A stretch of DNA of 64,000 nucleotides from Acidobacteriota bacterium (GCA_030066195.1 JASJCB010000001.1:53141-117140), one strand, 5' to 3'; shown: positions 1 through 9,971, numbered from the stretch's first letter. A program made the numbers and translations. The notes: generated by a model from the sequence alone, not told the origin.

Positions 1-968
1 ACCGAGAGGGTAGCGCCTGCGGCAATGCGAATCTGCCACTTCACCAGATCCAAGCCGGTCACCAGTTCGGTAACACCGTGTTCCACCTGGATCCTGGTGT
101 TCATTTCCATGAAATAGAAGGAGCCGTCTTCATCGTAGAGAAATTCCACGGTCCCCGCGCCCCGATAATCGGTAGCCTTGGCCGCCAGCACGGCGGCCTC
201 GCCCATTTTTTTGCGCGTTTTCTCATCCAGAACGGGCGAGGGCGCTTCCTCGATAACCTTCTGGTGACGGCGCTGGATACTGCATTCGCGTTCACCCAGA
301 TGCAGCGTGTTGCCGAAGTGATCGGCCAGGATTTGGATCTCGATGTGCCGAGGACCGGTGAGAAACTTTTCGATGTAGACCTCGCCGTTGCCGAAGGCAA
401 TCTCCGCCTCGCTTTGGGCGGTGGAAATCTGCTTTTCCAGGTCCTCTTCCCGGTGTACCACCCGCATGCCGCGACCCCCGCCGCCGGCGCTGGCTTTGAT
501 GATTACCGGCAAGCCGATCTCGCGAGCCACTTTGACGGCTTCTTCCAAGCCGGAAATAGGTCCGTCCGAGCCGGGCAATACGGGAACCCCGGCCTCGATC
601 ATGGTTTTCCTGGCTTGAGCCTTATCTCCCATGGCGCGAATGGAGTCGGGTGAAGGGCCGATGAACTGCAAACCGCAGGATTCGGCAACTTCAATGAAGT
701 GGGCATTCTCGGAAAGGAAGCCGTAACCCGGGTGAATCGCCTCGGCGCCGGAGATCTCCGCCGCGGAAATGATGGCCGGTATATTCAGGTAGCTTTGGGC
801 GGACGGCGCCGGTCCGATACAAACGTCTTCGTCGGCAAAGCGGCGGTGCAAGGCAAGTTCGTCAGCCTCCGAGTACACGGCCACGGTAGAAATGCCCAGA
901 TCCTTGCACGCCCAGATAATGCGAAGCGCGATTTCACCGCGGTTCGCGATAAGGATTTTTTTAAACAT
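1..968 (-). CDS. accC: Biotin carboxylase subunit of acetyl-CoA carboxylase (partial)
   Basis: The reading frame is open from the ATG at 968 to the window edge, so about 322 N-terminal codons are present and the C-terminus lies outside. The protein begins [17 protein letters not shown], the hallmark start of the biotin carboxylase N-terminal domain. The glycine-rich ATP-grasp segment (read in reverse around 460-500) is also present. It carboxylates the biotin on AccB using ATP and bicarbonate, the first step of fatty acid synthesis, in the cytoplasm. accB lies directly upstream with a 14-nt gap, so the two are co-transcribed. The family identity is clear; only the missing C-terminus is unknown. 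Confidence 0.95.
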   Translation of the reverse strand, partial: MFKKILIANRGEIALRIIWACKDLGISTVAVYSEADELALHRRFADEDVCIGPAPSAQSYLNIPAIISAAEISGAEAIHPGYGFLSENAHFIEVAESCGLQFIGPSPDSIRAMGDKAQARKTMIEAGVPVLPGSDGPISGLEEAVKVAREIGLPVIIKASAGGGGRGMRVVHREEDLEKQISTAQSEAEIAFGNGEVYIEKFLTGPRHIEIQILADHFGNTLHLGERECSIQRRHQKVIEEAPSPVLDEKTRKKMGEAAVLAAKATDYRGAGTVEFLYDEDGSFYFMEMNTRIQVEHGVTELVTGLDLVKWQIRIAAGATLS

Positions 969-982
969 GGTCAACTCCGGGC

Positions 983-1432
983 TCAAGCAATATCGAGGGC
1001 GATGAGCTTCTGGCCGAATTCAACGCCTTCACCGTTCTCGACAAGGAATTTAGCGATAACGCCCGGGCTGTCGGCCTGGATTTCGTTCATCAGTTTCATT
1101 GCTTCCACAATGCAGAGGGTTTGACCCTTGGTAACCCGATCCCCGACCTCAGCAAAAGGGTCTGCCTTGGGATTGGGCGACCGGTAGAAGGTGCCGACAA
1201 TCGGGGAGGTCACATAGGTGTAGCGGGAATCGATATCTTCCTCGGCCGCCGGCTCAGGCGTGGGCGCGGTCGTTACAGGCGCCGCGACAACCGGTTCTCC
1301 CGATTGAATGGAAACCACGCGTTCACGGGGTTTGTTAAGCTTTAGATTGAAACCTTCCCGGTTCAATTCCAATTTACCAATCTCGCTTTTGGAAAAGAGT
1401 TCGATCAGCTCTTTCAATTCATTGAATTCCAT
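983..1432 (-). CDS. accB: Biotin carboxyl carrier protein of acetyl-CoA carboxylase
   Basis: This 149-residue protein has the usual BCCP build: an N-terminal helical segment ([19 protein letters not shown]), a Pro/Ala-rich linker and a C-terminal biotinyl domain. The domain carries the biotinylation motif EAMKLMNE, with the acceptor lysine near residue 113. It carries carboxybiotin between AccC and the carboxyltransferase. I chose the ATG at 1432 over one seven codons upstream because GAGAAGG sits just before it and the family begins at [10 protein letters not shown]. accC follows in the same operon. The usual neighbour efp is not here; a roadblock-domain gene lies upstream instead. Confidence 0.95.
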   Translation of the reverse strand: MEFNELKELIELFSKSEIGKLELNREGFNLKLNKPRERVVSIQSGEPVVAAPVTTAPTPEPAAEEDIDSRYTYVTSPIVGTFYRSPNPKADPFAEVGDRVTKGQTLCIVEAMKLMNEIQADSPGVIAKFLVENGEGVEFGQKLIALDIA

Positions 1433-1550
1433 GTTTTCCTTCTCTCGAATCAACTCAAAGCAGGGCTTCCGGCGGTTGGTCGCCTTTCTCCCGGTGGTGT
1501 GCCCTTAGCGGCATCTTAGCCTATTTCGCCAACCAGGGGAACCACTTTGC

Positions 1551-1901
1551 CTAGGCGATCGCGGAGTACCATTCGTACGCCTTGAGATTGAAGCGATAAC
1601 GCACCATTCCCAGATGTTTGGCATCCTCCACCAGACCCAGGAGAAAATATTCATCGGTTACCATTTGGATGGCAATAATCAGGTTTTCGTATTGCGATGT
1701 CAGGAATTGCAACTCGCCCGACCCCAGTTCATGCCCGAAGCGTTGGCATTCCTTGATCAGGTTGGCGGCCTCGGCGGCAATGAACTCGTCTTCTTCGCTG
1801 TCGCTTTGTTTTTCGATAACAATGCCGTCGACACCGGTCAGTAAAAGGTTTTTTAGACCCGGTGTTGTGGTCCAGATCTCCTTGATGAGGTTAGCGAACA
1901 T
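1551..1901 (-). CDS. Roadblock/LC7-like small protein (MglB-type fold)
   Basis: This 116-residue protein begins MFANLIKEIWTTTPGLKNLL and contains GVDGIVIEKQ, the first beta-strand pattern of roadblock/LC7 domains. Later come a long helix (EFIAAEAANLIKECQRFGHEL) and paired strands (LQFLTSQYENLIIAIQM, YFLLGLVEDA). Roadblock proteins act as GTPase regulators; MglB of Myxococcus controls polarity of type IV pili and gliding. The start at 1901 lies inside the end of the upstream TPR gene (11-nt overlap), which indicates translational coupling. The TPR gene is itself attached to the pilus operon, so a role in pilus or polarity regulation is a reasonable inference. No MglA GTPase gene is in the window. 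Confidence 0.7.
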   Translation of the reverse strand: MFANLIKEIWTTTPGLKNLLLTGVDGIVIEKQSDSEEDEFIAAEAANLIKECQRFGHELGSGELQFLTSQYENLIIAIQMVTDEYFLLGLVEDAKHLGMVRYRFNLKAYEWYSAIA

Positions 1902-3024
1902 AATAAACCCCTTTGATCTTATCCAACCAATTCGACAGCAAACGTGCCTTTTTCTGCGCCTTTTTCTCCCGATCGAGCAGGGCGGAAACCCGCTCCAGAT
2001 GACCATTTACAATTTTATCGCCCGGATACTTATTCAGCAGCCCCCGATAGATATGTTGAGCGGCCTCCAGGTGTTCCATCTTTTCGTGTTTCAGGCCGAC
2101 GGTCAACCGCATCTCATCCTCCTCGGACATGGGCGGCGGTGCGGCGGGCGCGTGCGGCGCCGCGGAAACATCCGGAAAGAGAACTTCCGACTCGGGTTGA
2201 GTTTCTTTCAGGGCACGGGCGAATTCAAGATCGATCTCATCAAAGGGTTCGCTCTCAACGGAAGCAGGTTCAGCGTTTGCCGCGGAAGTGATCGCGGGCA
2301 ACTCCTCATCCTCGACCGGTTCTGTTAACGGGGTTTCCCCCGCACCCTCCTCCGACCGTTCTTCCAAAAGCTCCGACTCATCCAGGATCAAGGTGGCGTC
2401 ATTGTCATCCTCTTCCTCATCGAAATCATCGGGAAGTTCCAGGGTGATAGGAACATCATCGTCAACCTCTGTTTCCAAAGGCTCAGCCGGGGATTCCACC
2501 TGGACTTCGGGTTCCTCGTCCGCTTCACCCAGGTGCAGCATTTCGGCATCCGAAACCGTTGCGTCCAGTTGATCGTCAGCAGTCTCATCCACATCGATTC
2601 CAGTTTCAGCCTGTCCACCGGCCGATGCGGCGCGAATTTCCTCCAGTCTGGCCTGGGCCGGCTCGTCGGTCGGTTCGTAGAGGACCAGCATTTCCAAATA
2701 GCGCGCGGCCTCTTCAAGTCGTCCCTGCTCAAAGCAGATATGACCCAGCCCGCGAAGCGCATGGGCGTTGTCGGGGGCCGCGGCAAGCGCCCTGGCGAAT
2801 ACATCTTCCGCCTCGGCCGGCAGACCGAATTCCCGATAGCTGCGGCCCAGACAAATCAAGGCCGGCAGGTAATTCGGGTGGTGCTCGATGCCCGCCCGAC
2901 ACACCTCAATCGCCTTGTCATAGGCTTTGCCTTTGCGGTATTCCTCGGCCAGACGAAAAAAGACCCTGGAGGTAGGGTCTTTCTTCCATTGCTGGTCTAG
3001 GGACGAAATCAAGTACTCATTCAT
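1891..3024 (-). CDS. TPR protein with long acidic insert
   Basis: This 377-residue protein has about three N-terminal TPR units (residues ~15-130, e.g. AIEVCRAGIEHHPNYLPALI and AEDVFARALAAAPDNAHAL). A very acidic, low-complexity stretch follows (~140-300, rich in D, E, P and T), then a further helical unit (~305-377, HLEAAQHIYRGLLNKYPGDK). There is no signal peptide, so it is probably cytoplasmic. It starts 1 nt after the stop of the lipoprotein gene and overlaps the roadblock gene, so it is one operon with pilMNOPQ. TPR proteins scaffold protein assemblies; a partner role for the roadblock protein or pilus machinery is inference from context. Confidence 0.7.
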   Translation of the reverse strand: MNEYLISSLDQQWKKDPTSRVFFRLAEEYRKGKAYDKAIEVCRAGIEHHPNYLPALICLGRSYREFGLPAEAEDVFARALAAAPDNAHALRGLGHICFEQGRLEEAARYLEMLVLYEPTDEPAQARLEEIRAASAGGQAETGIDVDETADDQLDATVSDAEMLHLGEADEEPEVQVESPAEPLETEVDDDVPITLELPDDFDEEEDDNDATLILDESELLEERSEEGAGETPLTEPVEDEELPAITSAANAEPASVESEPFDEIDLEFARALKETQPESEVLFPDVSAAPHAPAAPPPMSEEDEMRLTVGLKHEKMEHLEAAQHIYRGLLNKYPGDKIVNGHLERVSALLDREKKAQKKARLLSNWLDKIKGVYYVR

Positions 3025-3025
3025 G

Positions 3026-5674
3026 TTAAGGAACCACGACGGTCAAACTTTTGGTCAGGGTTTCCTGATTTCCTTCGACATCGTTGACCGTGATCGTGAG
3101 AGTATAATTCATGTTCCCGGTTGATGGTAAGTTGTAGTTTCCCGTGGAAATATTGAAATCCTCCACGTTGAAGGTCATTCGCCACCTGGAAACCCCGTTC
3201 GCAATCGGTGTCGCCGACGGCGCCGCCGATTCACTGGGGGTGGTAAAGTAACCCACAAAGTTGAGGCTGCCGTTGTTGGCCTCACTCCCCGCGGGCAGGA
3301 AGTTACGCGCGTAGTCCACGTCCACGATAGCAGCCGGATCGGTGCTGTTGTGGCTGATATCGAAGACATAGGAGATAGAGGTGATCTCGCCGCTCAGGTC
3401 ACTGAAACGATAGAAACGCGGGTTGCTGCCGTCGCCGGTGAAATAGATCACCTCGTTGGAGATGGCATCATTGGAGTCGACGGTGCCCGAGGCGTTACTG
3501 TACAAACCGTTGAAGGGAAATGCAATCGGGTCGGTGGTGGAGGGCGTGCCGCCGGGGCCGTCATCGGTCGTACCCTTCTGTACCCGCAGGGTGGCCAGCG
3601 AATATTGCCGGTTGGCGCCCGAGATTTCATCAACCCGAATCAGGAAGACCACCGGTTCGTTGGGCGTATCGGGGTCGTCCTCATAGGTGACGGAGAAGTC
3701 GCCGCCGAAGGTGTTGGTCACATCAGTGGTCGGGCTCAAGGAGCCGCCCAGGTCACCGGAGACAATGCCGATCTGCCAGCGGAGATCCGGGGTATCGGGG
3801 TCCAGAATGGAGAAGGTAATGACGCCCCTGCTGCCGGGGAATTCCGCGGAGCCGTCCACAAAGGTCACGTCGGAGATCACGGGCGCCGTATCGGGCAGTA
3901 CGCCCGAGGTGGTAAAGGTCACCAACTCGACCGCGCGCGTGGAACCTCGGGTTGCGCCGAAAATGGGATCGTCATAAGCCGAAATCTCGAAGGTGAGGAA
4001 TCCGTTGTTATTGTCATCGAAGTCGGTAAAGGCCACGCTGACCTGGCCCAAACCGTTGCGAATTTCGCCTTCCTTAGGGAAGAAGGAGGCCGAGTCACCG
4101 GCGATTTTTTCGATGGTGTAGGAGGAATCCTTTCGCTCGGAATCGGAAACCGTGAAGCTGAAAGAACCCTGGTCACCGTTGTCGATACTACTGCCCGGCG
4201 CCTGGGTAACATCGAGGATTTCCACGGGGATGTTGTTGACCTCGGTCACCTCGATCGTCACATCCTGTTTGAGGAAACTGCCGTCCTGGCCGGTGACCAA
4301 CAGGCTGAAGGTGAAATTGCCCACTTCCAGCAACGGCGAGCTGAGCAACTGGTTCTGGCCGGTTACGTCGATGCGGTTGCCGTTGATCGGAAAGATTTCC
4401 GCCTTCTGAACCGGGCCGCGCGTTTCCCAGAAGAAGACGGGCTGCCGCAACAACTGGTAGATGGAGCGATCGGTGGTGAAGAAGACGATCTCGATAGGAT
4501 CCGGTTCCGGATCGACCGGGATGGTCACCGTGATGGGCGTGGCAAGAAATTCGGTATCGGTACTTCCGTCGGCATTGGTAGCTTGCAAAATGGGCCGGAC
4601 CGATTCTTCCGGGGTAATGGTCACCGAGTCGAAAGCCAGGTTCTTGTCAGCGAAGCTGACGGTTTGCCCGCTATAGGTATCGGGCAGTAGGGAAAGGCCC
4701 GTGGGGCCGCCGCTGATGCTCCAGGTCAAATCGACGGTATTTCCCAATTCTACGGTTGTGGGATTGCCGAAGAATTCATCGATGGAAATCGCGGTCGGCG
4801 GCTCCTCGGCGGGCCTGGAAATTTCGACGTCATTAGCCACCCCCTCGTCGCTGCCGAAGGGATTTCTGACGAACAGAACACCACTGTTATAGGTTTTGGT
4901 AGTGCCGGGAAGAATCTCGCCTTGAACCGCCAGGGTCGATGCTTCGACGCTGCCGAAGGGGAAGAACTCTGAACCCAACACGAACTGATCGCCCCAGGGT
5001 AGGGTCACCAGGCCCTGATCGATGCGGCCGGATGTGCGCCACTGGGCTCGATAGGCCTCGCCTAAAACCAGTTCCTCGGTTTGCAGGAAGGAATCGACCA
5101 CGGGTACGAGATCGTTGTAAGGTTCGTAGGCTGCCGCCTCGATTTGGAAGGTTACCGAAGAGGTGAAGTCATCGCCCGCATCGTTACTGGCGAATACCTG
5201 AAGGGTAACTTGGAATACGGCCGGGTTGAGGGTATTGGCAAATTCGATCCCGAAATCGCTGAACAGCTTGTCCTCGGTGCTCAGGATGATGGCCTGGAAC
5301 TCGTCCTCGCTGGGGAAGCCGTTGTTGAGCGCATTCAGCCGAATACCGACATCGCGTGTGTAGGGCCCGATCGTCGGCCCGCCGTCTTCACGAGTAAACG
5401 TCATGACATAACGGTCCACGGTCACATTGACTACCGGGGTGCTCGGGTTTTCGAATGTCGAACTCGCCGTTACCTGGAAGGTGGCCGACGCGGAGGCAAG
5501 GTCTTTAATCATTTCTACCTGGATGACGGAGTTACCCTCGTTGATCTGCACCGAGATGGAAACCGCGCCGATATCGGGGTCCGAACCGCCGCTACCGCAG
5601 CCGGCAAGAAAGAGAAGCGTGGTCAAAAGTAATGCGCCATTGATCGATCTTTGCATCAATCCCTTCATATCCAT
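3026..5674 (-). CDS. Large lipoprotein with repeated beta-sandwich modules, in the pil operon
   Basis: The protein has 882 residues. The N-terminus is a lipoprotein signal ending in the lipobox LAGC (GALLLTTLLFLAGC), followed by GSGGSDPD. The rest is beta-rich and built from several Ig/cadherin-like modules of about 100 residues. Visible motifs include PVISDVTFVDGSAEFPGSRG with ITFSILDPDTPDLRWQI, and a C-terminal module with LTITVNDVEGNQETLTKSLT. The position between pilQ and the TPR/roadblock genes suggests an outer-membrane or surface lipoprotein that works with the pilus secretin, but I do not recognise the family. A start two codons downstream (5668) is equally possible. It might instead be a generic surface adhesin. 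Confidence 0.7.
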   Translation of the reverse strand: MDMKGLMQRSINGALLLTTLLFLAGCGSGGSDPDIGAVSISVQINEGNSVIQVEMIKDLASASATFQVTASSTFENPSTPVVNVTVDRYVMTFTREDGGPTIGPYTRDVGIRLNALNNGFPSEDEFQAIILSTEDKLFSDFGIEFANTLNPAVFQVTLQVFASNDAGDDFTSSVTFQIEAAAYEPYNDLVPVVDSFLQTEELVLGEAYRAQWRTSGRIDQGLVTLPWGDQFVLGSEFFPFGSVEASTLAVQGEILPGTTKTYNSGVLFVRNPFGSDEGVANDVEISRPAEEPPTAISIDEFFGNPTTVELGNTVDLTWSISGGPTGLSLLPDTYSGQTVSFADKNLAFDSVTITPEESVRPILQATNADGSTDTEFLATPITVTIPVDPEPDPIEIVFFTTDRSIYQLLRQPVFFWETRGPVQKAEIFPINGNRIDVTGQNQLLSSPLLEVGNFTFSLLVTGQDGSFLKQDVTIEVTEVNNIPVEILDVTQAPGSSIDNGDQGSFSFTVSDSERKDSSYTIEKIAGDSASFFPKEGEIRNGLGQVSVAFTDFDDNNNGFLTFEISAYDDPIFGATRGSTRAVELVTFTTSGVLPDTAPVISDVTFVDGSAEFPGSRGVITFSILDPDTPDLRWQIGIVSGDLGGSLSPTTDVTNTFGGDFSVTYEDDPDTPNEPVVFLIRVDEISGANRQYSLATLRVQKGTTDDGPGGTPSTTDPIAFPFNGLYSNASGTVDSNDAISNEVIYFTGDGSNPRFYRFSDLSGEITSISYVFDISHNSTDPAAIVDVDYARNFLPAGSEANNGSLNFVGYFTTPSESAAPSATPIANGVSRWRMTFNVEDFNISTGNYNLPSTGNMNYTLTITVNDVEGNQETLTKSLTVVVP

Positions 5675-5691
5675 TTCCCAAACCTTTTTGA

Positions 5692-8600
5692 TCAGTATTT
5701 AACAATCCTTGGTGTCACAAAAATCAAGAGCTCTTGATTTGTGTATTCTCTGCGATCACTCCCAAACATACGCCGCAGGAAAGGCACTTTCCTCAGCTTT
5801 GGGATACCGGAGCCGGTTAATTGCTCGTTAAGGGTGAAGATCCCCCCGATGACCGCGGTCCCGCCGTTCTTCACCAGCACCTGGGTGATGGCCGCGCTGG
5901 TGTTGATGATGGGGTTACCACCCACCCCCGAAGCTCGCGTAAAGTCGGGCTCCGATTTATCCAAATTGATATCCATGATGATGGTTTCATCGGAAGTAAT
6001 TTGGGGGGTCACGCCCAGGGTAAGGGCTGCCGACACGAACCGGGTGGTAATGACGCCCCGTTGAACCGTTTGCACAGGAACCCGCGCACCGTTTGAAATA
6101 AGGGCCGTTTTATTGTTTTGCGTGGTGATTTTGGGTGACGAGATGATCTTGCCGTGACCCTCCGATTCGAGGAGTTGCAAGGAGATCTCTAGTTTGAAGT
6201 TATCGAGGAAGTTGCCCAAGGTGAGGCCCACCCCGGAAGGGTTCTCCGAGATGACGGGGAAATTGACCGCGTAGCCGCCTTCAGGACTGCCGACACCCGC
6301 CTCCTGGCCGACGATCGGGCCGCCGAGACCGATTCGGTTGGGGAAGGTCAATCCGGTATCGGTTCCCGTCTCAGGCGAGTAGGCCGCGTTCAGGCCCCAC
6401 TGAATACCAAGTTCTCGCAGGAAGCGCGTGGTGGTCTCCACAATGCGGGCTTCTATGGAAACCTGGGCGATCATGACATCCAAACGGTTCAGCAAGGTGC
6501 GGATATCCGTCAATTTTTTAGGGATGTCTTGAATGATCAGAGTATTGGTGCGCTCGTCCACCATGATGGTGCCGCGACTGGACATGTATTCGAAGACCAA
6601 CGGCATGACATCCTTGGCCTTTGCGTAATTCAGGGAGCGGTAAACCGTTTCGGTAGGTACGCTCAGTTCGCGTTCGATGCGCAATTCCTTCTGGGCCTGC
6701 GCTTCGGCTTTGAACTTGTCGATGGTCGCCACCCGCAGCACACCGTTCTTGAACTCCTTTTCCAGTCCCGCGTTGGTCAGGATGATATCCAAGACCTGAT
6801 CCCAGGGCATATTGCGAAAACGGTAGGTTGCCCGTGTATCGCCCACGGAAGGATCCACATAAAGGTTGATGCCCACCTGGTCGGCGATGAAGCGCAGCAG
6901 GTCGAGGACGGGTTGGTCACGCACATCGATAATGGCGATCTCGAAGCCGCGGTATTCTTTTTCGCCGATCGACTCGAAATCATCGCCCTCACGGAACAGG
7001 GCCTCAAAATCCTCGCCCTCTTCATCCTCATCGGACACGTCATCTTGCATGTCGGCGGTTTCCGAAAGGGCAATCGCGCGGTCAGTCACCACCAAACGGC
7101 CGATATGACGGCGAGTGCTGCTTACTCCTTTCAGCATCTCGTAGAAGGTGCGCGGCGCGGGATCGTTCATCTCCGCCAATTGGAGATCCAGATCGGAGGC
7201 CATTTCAAAGCCCGAGTCCGATGTATTCAAATCCTTGCTCGCGGCAGCAAACAGATCTTCAAGACTGTCTTGCTTTTCAACCTTGGTCTCGACGAAGAAC
7301 TCCATATCCTCGGGGTTTTCGGGGAAGAGGAAGGTCAGTTCATCGCCGTTAGACTCTGTTTTTGCGACACCTTCTTGGAAACCGGCCAGTTCGTCATTGA
7401 TTTCGGCCTGTGAAGAAGGCTTCACGGTTTGGCGCGGCACACTTGCCATGGATTCGGCCATGGTGCCGGCGTTTTCCGCGGAAGCCGAAAACAGGTCTTC
7501 CGTAATGCGGTTTTCCGGAGTTGCGGCTTGCTCTTCGACGGGAGCGGGTTCCGCAACGTCTGTTTCAACCTCATTGGCGGGTTCCGTTTTCTCGGGTGCG
7601 GCGGCTACCGCGGTCTCAGGGATCGCTTTCTTTTCGGGCGGCGCCTCTTCGATGATTTCTTCAACCGGAATCACGTCCTCGGCGACAACCTCCACGGTGG
7701 TGGGTTTCAAATCCTCCTGAGTACGGGCTTCCGATTTCTCGGGCAATGGGTTTTCGGTCACTTCGGCCGGAGTTTCCTCGGTTTTGTCAGGAACCGGCAA
7801 TTCGGAACCGGCGGGAACCGGCTCTAGGGCTTCGTCTCCAGGGGGTACGGCAGATTCCTCAACGGCCGTTTCGGCAACAGGCATTTCGGTCTTTTCCGGC
7901 GCCTTCGCAAGGTCGGCATCGAGGTCTGGCTCGGGCTTCGTCGGTTCTTCAGCCGCCGAGTCGGCCGTTACCGTACCTGTCTTAAGGATGACCGCTTCTT
8001 CTGTTTTCGGTTCCTCGGTCCCGGGTGCTTCAACTCCGGCATCACCGTCGGTAACAGTGATTTCCGCCGGGTCGACGACCGTCTCGGGCATTTTGTCGGG
8101 CGCCGATTCATCGTCCGACTTATCCGCAACGGGTTCGGGCATTTCGTCCGATTTTTCCGCGACTTCCGGTACTTCAACAGCCTTCTTTTCGACGGGGGCG
8201 GGCTCGTCGTCTAACTTGTCGGCGACAGACTCTTCCACCCGGGTTTCAGTTACCGGGGGAAGGACGTCCTCCTCCACCACGGCCGGCGTGACGACGATTT
8301 CTGACTCGGCTTCCACCGGCTCGCTTTCGAATTCAGGTTCGGGTTTTGCTTCTGCCGCGACAGCAGGAGTCCCGGCGGCCTCTTCCTCCTGAGTCTTCTC
8401 CGGCGGCGCCTCGTCGGTCGCTTCCGTTATCACGGGGGCAGCCGAGGCAGTTTGCTCTGACGGCGCTTCATCGGTTGCTTCCGTTATCACGGGCTCAACC
8501 GATTCATTTTCGGTCTCTTCAACTGCTTCCTGGTCCAGGACGTCTTCTTTTTCAGCCTCATCGGAAGCAACCACCTTCTCGGTGTGATCTTCCTCAGGGG

Positions 8601-9468
8601 CTTCAACCGGCTCACTTTGCTCGAATACATCGCCGGCGGCAACGGCTTCGAGGAGGTCGCTCAGCACAGCTTTATCGGCCGCATAAACCAATACCAGGCC
8701 TTGATCGGAGGGCGCCGCATTGACATGAATCTCGCCGTTCAGATCCAGCACCAGCCGCGTTACGGGAGAGGGATGGGATTGGAACTGGCGGAAACGAATG
8801 CGGCCGACCAGCGAATCTTCCAGGTTCATCCGGCTTTCGGGCAGGGACTGAATGGTGCCGCGTAAATCCAATACGAAGCGTTCGGGAGCGTGAAGCCTGA
8901 AACTACTGTAATCTTCAAGGGCATCGACCGTCAGGTAGACAACACCGCGATCCCTTCCCGCATCGACCACCAGACGGCTGAAACGATGATCGCCGGCGGC
9001 GCCGGTGAGCACCCTGGGAAGGTCGTCACCTATCAGGGAACGGGTTACCGGCTTGACTGTCGATTTGTTCTCGGCAACTTCCGGGGCAACTCCGGTCGAC
9101 TCGAAAAACAAGGTCAAGGTACCGGGACCGTCATCGAAAACGTGGTAATCCGTGCCTTCCGTCAAATGAAAGCGAACACTGATCCCCTTGCTTTCGTCAG
9201 GGTCAAGCGGGATCTGCTCGACACGTTGTACCTGTTGGAACTTCAAAGTGGCAAAGTCAAAGTGACTGAACACACCGGGGAGATCGAGCACAAAGGTGCC
9301 GTCGCTGTTATCCAAGGCAAAGAATTGGAGCTTGGGCGCCCCCGTATAATGAATCACCACGGAGGATTTATTGACATTAGCGTAGGTATCGACGCGTTCA
9401 ACGGTCACATCCCCCGCCAGGCTGACGGCAGCACCGAACCATAATAAACAGAATACCATCCTATTCAT
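5692..9468 (-). CDS. pilQ: Type IV pilus secretin PilQ with unusually long acidic linker
   Basis: The protein has 1258 residues. A signal peptide (~1-18) is followed by two AMIN domains (~20-130 and ~155-265) that bind peptidoglycan. Then comes a ~560-residue linker very rich in E, A, P, T and V. From ~840 the protein is canonical: a secretin/TonB short N domain (GFEIAIIDVRDQPVLDLLRF), an N1-type domain and the secretin barrel domain. The barrel includes ISSPKITTQNNKTALISNGA and ends GIPKLRKVPFLRRMFGSDRR...LLIFVTPRIV. It forms the outer-membrane pore through which the pilus passes. Typical PilQ proteins are about 700-900 residues; the linker explains the excess. It follows pilP with a 2-nt gap. 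Confidence 0.95.
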   Translation of the reverse strand: MNRMVFCLLWFGAAVSLAGDVTVERVDTYANVNKSSVVIHYTGAPKLQFFALDNSDGTFVLDLPGVFSHFDFATLKFQQVQRVEQIPLDPDESKGISVRFHLTEGTDYHVFDDGPGTLTLFFESTGVAPEVAENKSTVKPVTRSLIGDDLPRVLTGAAGDHRFSRLVVDAGRDRGVVYLTVDALEDYSSFRLHAPERFVLDLRGTIQSLPESRMNLEDSLVGRIRFRQFQSHPSPVTRLVLDLNGEIHVNAAPSDQGLVLVYAADKAVLSDLLEAVAAGDVFEQSEPVEAPEEDHTEKVVASDEAEKEDVLDQEAVEETENESVEPVITEATDEAPSEQTASAAPVITEATDEAPPEKTQEEEAAGTPAVAAEAKPEPEFESEPVEAESEIVVTPAVVEEDVLPPVTETRVEESVADKLDDEPAPVEKKAVEVPEVAEKSDEMPEPVADKSDDESAPDKMPETVVDPAEITVTDGDAGVEAPGTEEPKTEEAVILKTGTVTADSAAEEPTKPEPDLDADLAKAPEKTEMPVAETAVEESAVPPGDEALEPVPAGSELPVPDKTEETPAEVTENPLPEKSEARTQEDLKPTTVEVVAEDVIPVEEIIEEAPPEKKAIPETAVAAAPEKTEPANEVETDVAEPAPVEEQAATPENRITEDLFSASAENAGTMAESMASVPRQTVKPSSQAEINDELAGFQEGVAKTESNGDELTFLFPENPEDMEFFVETKVEKQDSLEDLFAAASKDLNTSDSGFEMASDLDLQLAEMNDPAPRTFYEMLKGVSSTRRHIGRLVVTDRAIALSETADMQDDVSDEDEEGEDFEALFREGDDFESIGEKEYRGFEIAIIDVRDQPVLDLLRFIADQVGINLYVDPSVGDTRATYRFRNMPWDQVLDIILTNAGLEKEFKNGVLRVATIDKFKAEAQAQKELRIERELSVPTETVYRSLNYAKAKDVMPLVFEYMSSRGTIMVDERTNTLIIQDIPKKLTDIRTLLNRLDVMIAQVSIEARIVETTTRFLRELGIQWGLNAAYSPETGTDTGLTFPNRIGLGGPIVGQEAGVGSPEGGYAVNFPVISENPSGVGLTLGNFLDNFKLEISLQLLESEGHGKIISSPKITTQNNKTALISNGARVPVQTVQRGVITTRFVSAALTLGVTPQITSDETIIMDINLDKSEPDFTRASGVGGNPIINTSAAITQVLVKNGGTAVIGGIFTLNEQLTGSGIPKLRKVPFLRRMFGSDRREYTNQELLIFVTPRIVKY

Positions 9469-9470
9469 GA

Positions 9471-9947
9471 TTACTCCTCACCACGGCGTAGTACTTTTAC
9501 TACCTCACGCACTTGCTGGTCATCCCCGGTTACGTAGTGTCTGAATTTAACGGAACCGTCCGTAATATTGACGAGATCCGCATCCTTGAACCTGGTACCG
9601 GCGGGATACCATTTATAGATTTCCCCATTGACTTCGAAAATTGCGATGTAGCCGACATCGGCCTGTAGGTAGATGCCGCGAAGCTCCAACTCGCTCATCG
9701 CATACGGCAATCGATCCTCTGGATTGGGAATACCCTGGGCATCGGCCTGAGGCTCTTCCTCATCGATTTCGAAAGGCGATGTAAAAGGGTCCCTTAAACT
9801 TTCATCCTCACCGCGAATAGGCGCATACACCGTCCCCCCGCTGACCGGAACGTCATCGCCGGTTTGATTGGGCTCAGGTCGGTTCTCCTGGGCAGTACTG
9901 AAAACTGCTGCCGATCCCAGTAAGGCGATGATGACGATGATTCTCAT
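9471..9947 (-). CDS. pilP: Type IV pilus assembly lipoprotein/periplasmic protein PilP
   Basis: This 158-residue secreted protein begins with a hydrophobic signal (MRIIVIIALLGSAAVFSTAQ). The usual disordered proline-rich region follows, then a small beta-domain with LRDPFTSPF and YAMSELELRGIYLQADVGYIAIFEVNG, matching the PilP HR-domain pattern (LELRG-I). There is no obvious lipobox cysteine in the signal, unlike classical PilP, so it may be periplasmic instead of lipidated. PilP links the PilNO inner-membrane dimer to the PilQ secretin. It lies between pilO and pilQ in the standard M-N-O-P-Q order. Confidence 0.88.
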   Translation of the reverse strand: MRIIVIIALLGSAAVFSTAQENRPEPNQTGDDVPVSGGTVYAPIRGEDESLRDPFTSPFEIDEEEPQADAQGIPNPEDRLPYAMSELELRGIYLQADVGYIAIFEVNGEIYKWYPAGTRFKDADLVNITDGSVKFRHYVTGDDQQVREVVKVLRRGEE

Positions 9948-9971
9948 AGCCGGCCTCCAGGTAAACCGCTA

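Noticed and set aside
3350..4690. 446-codon plus-strand frame
   Set aside because: It lies antisense within the lipoprotein gene, has no ribosome-binding site, and has a composition typical of complement frames.
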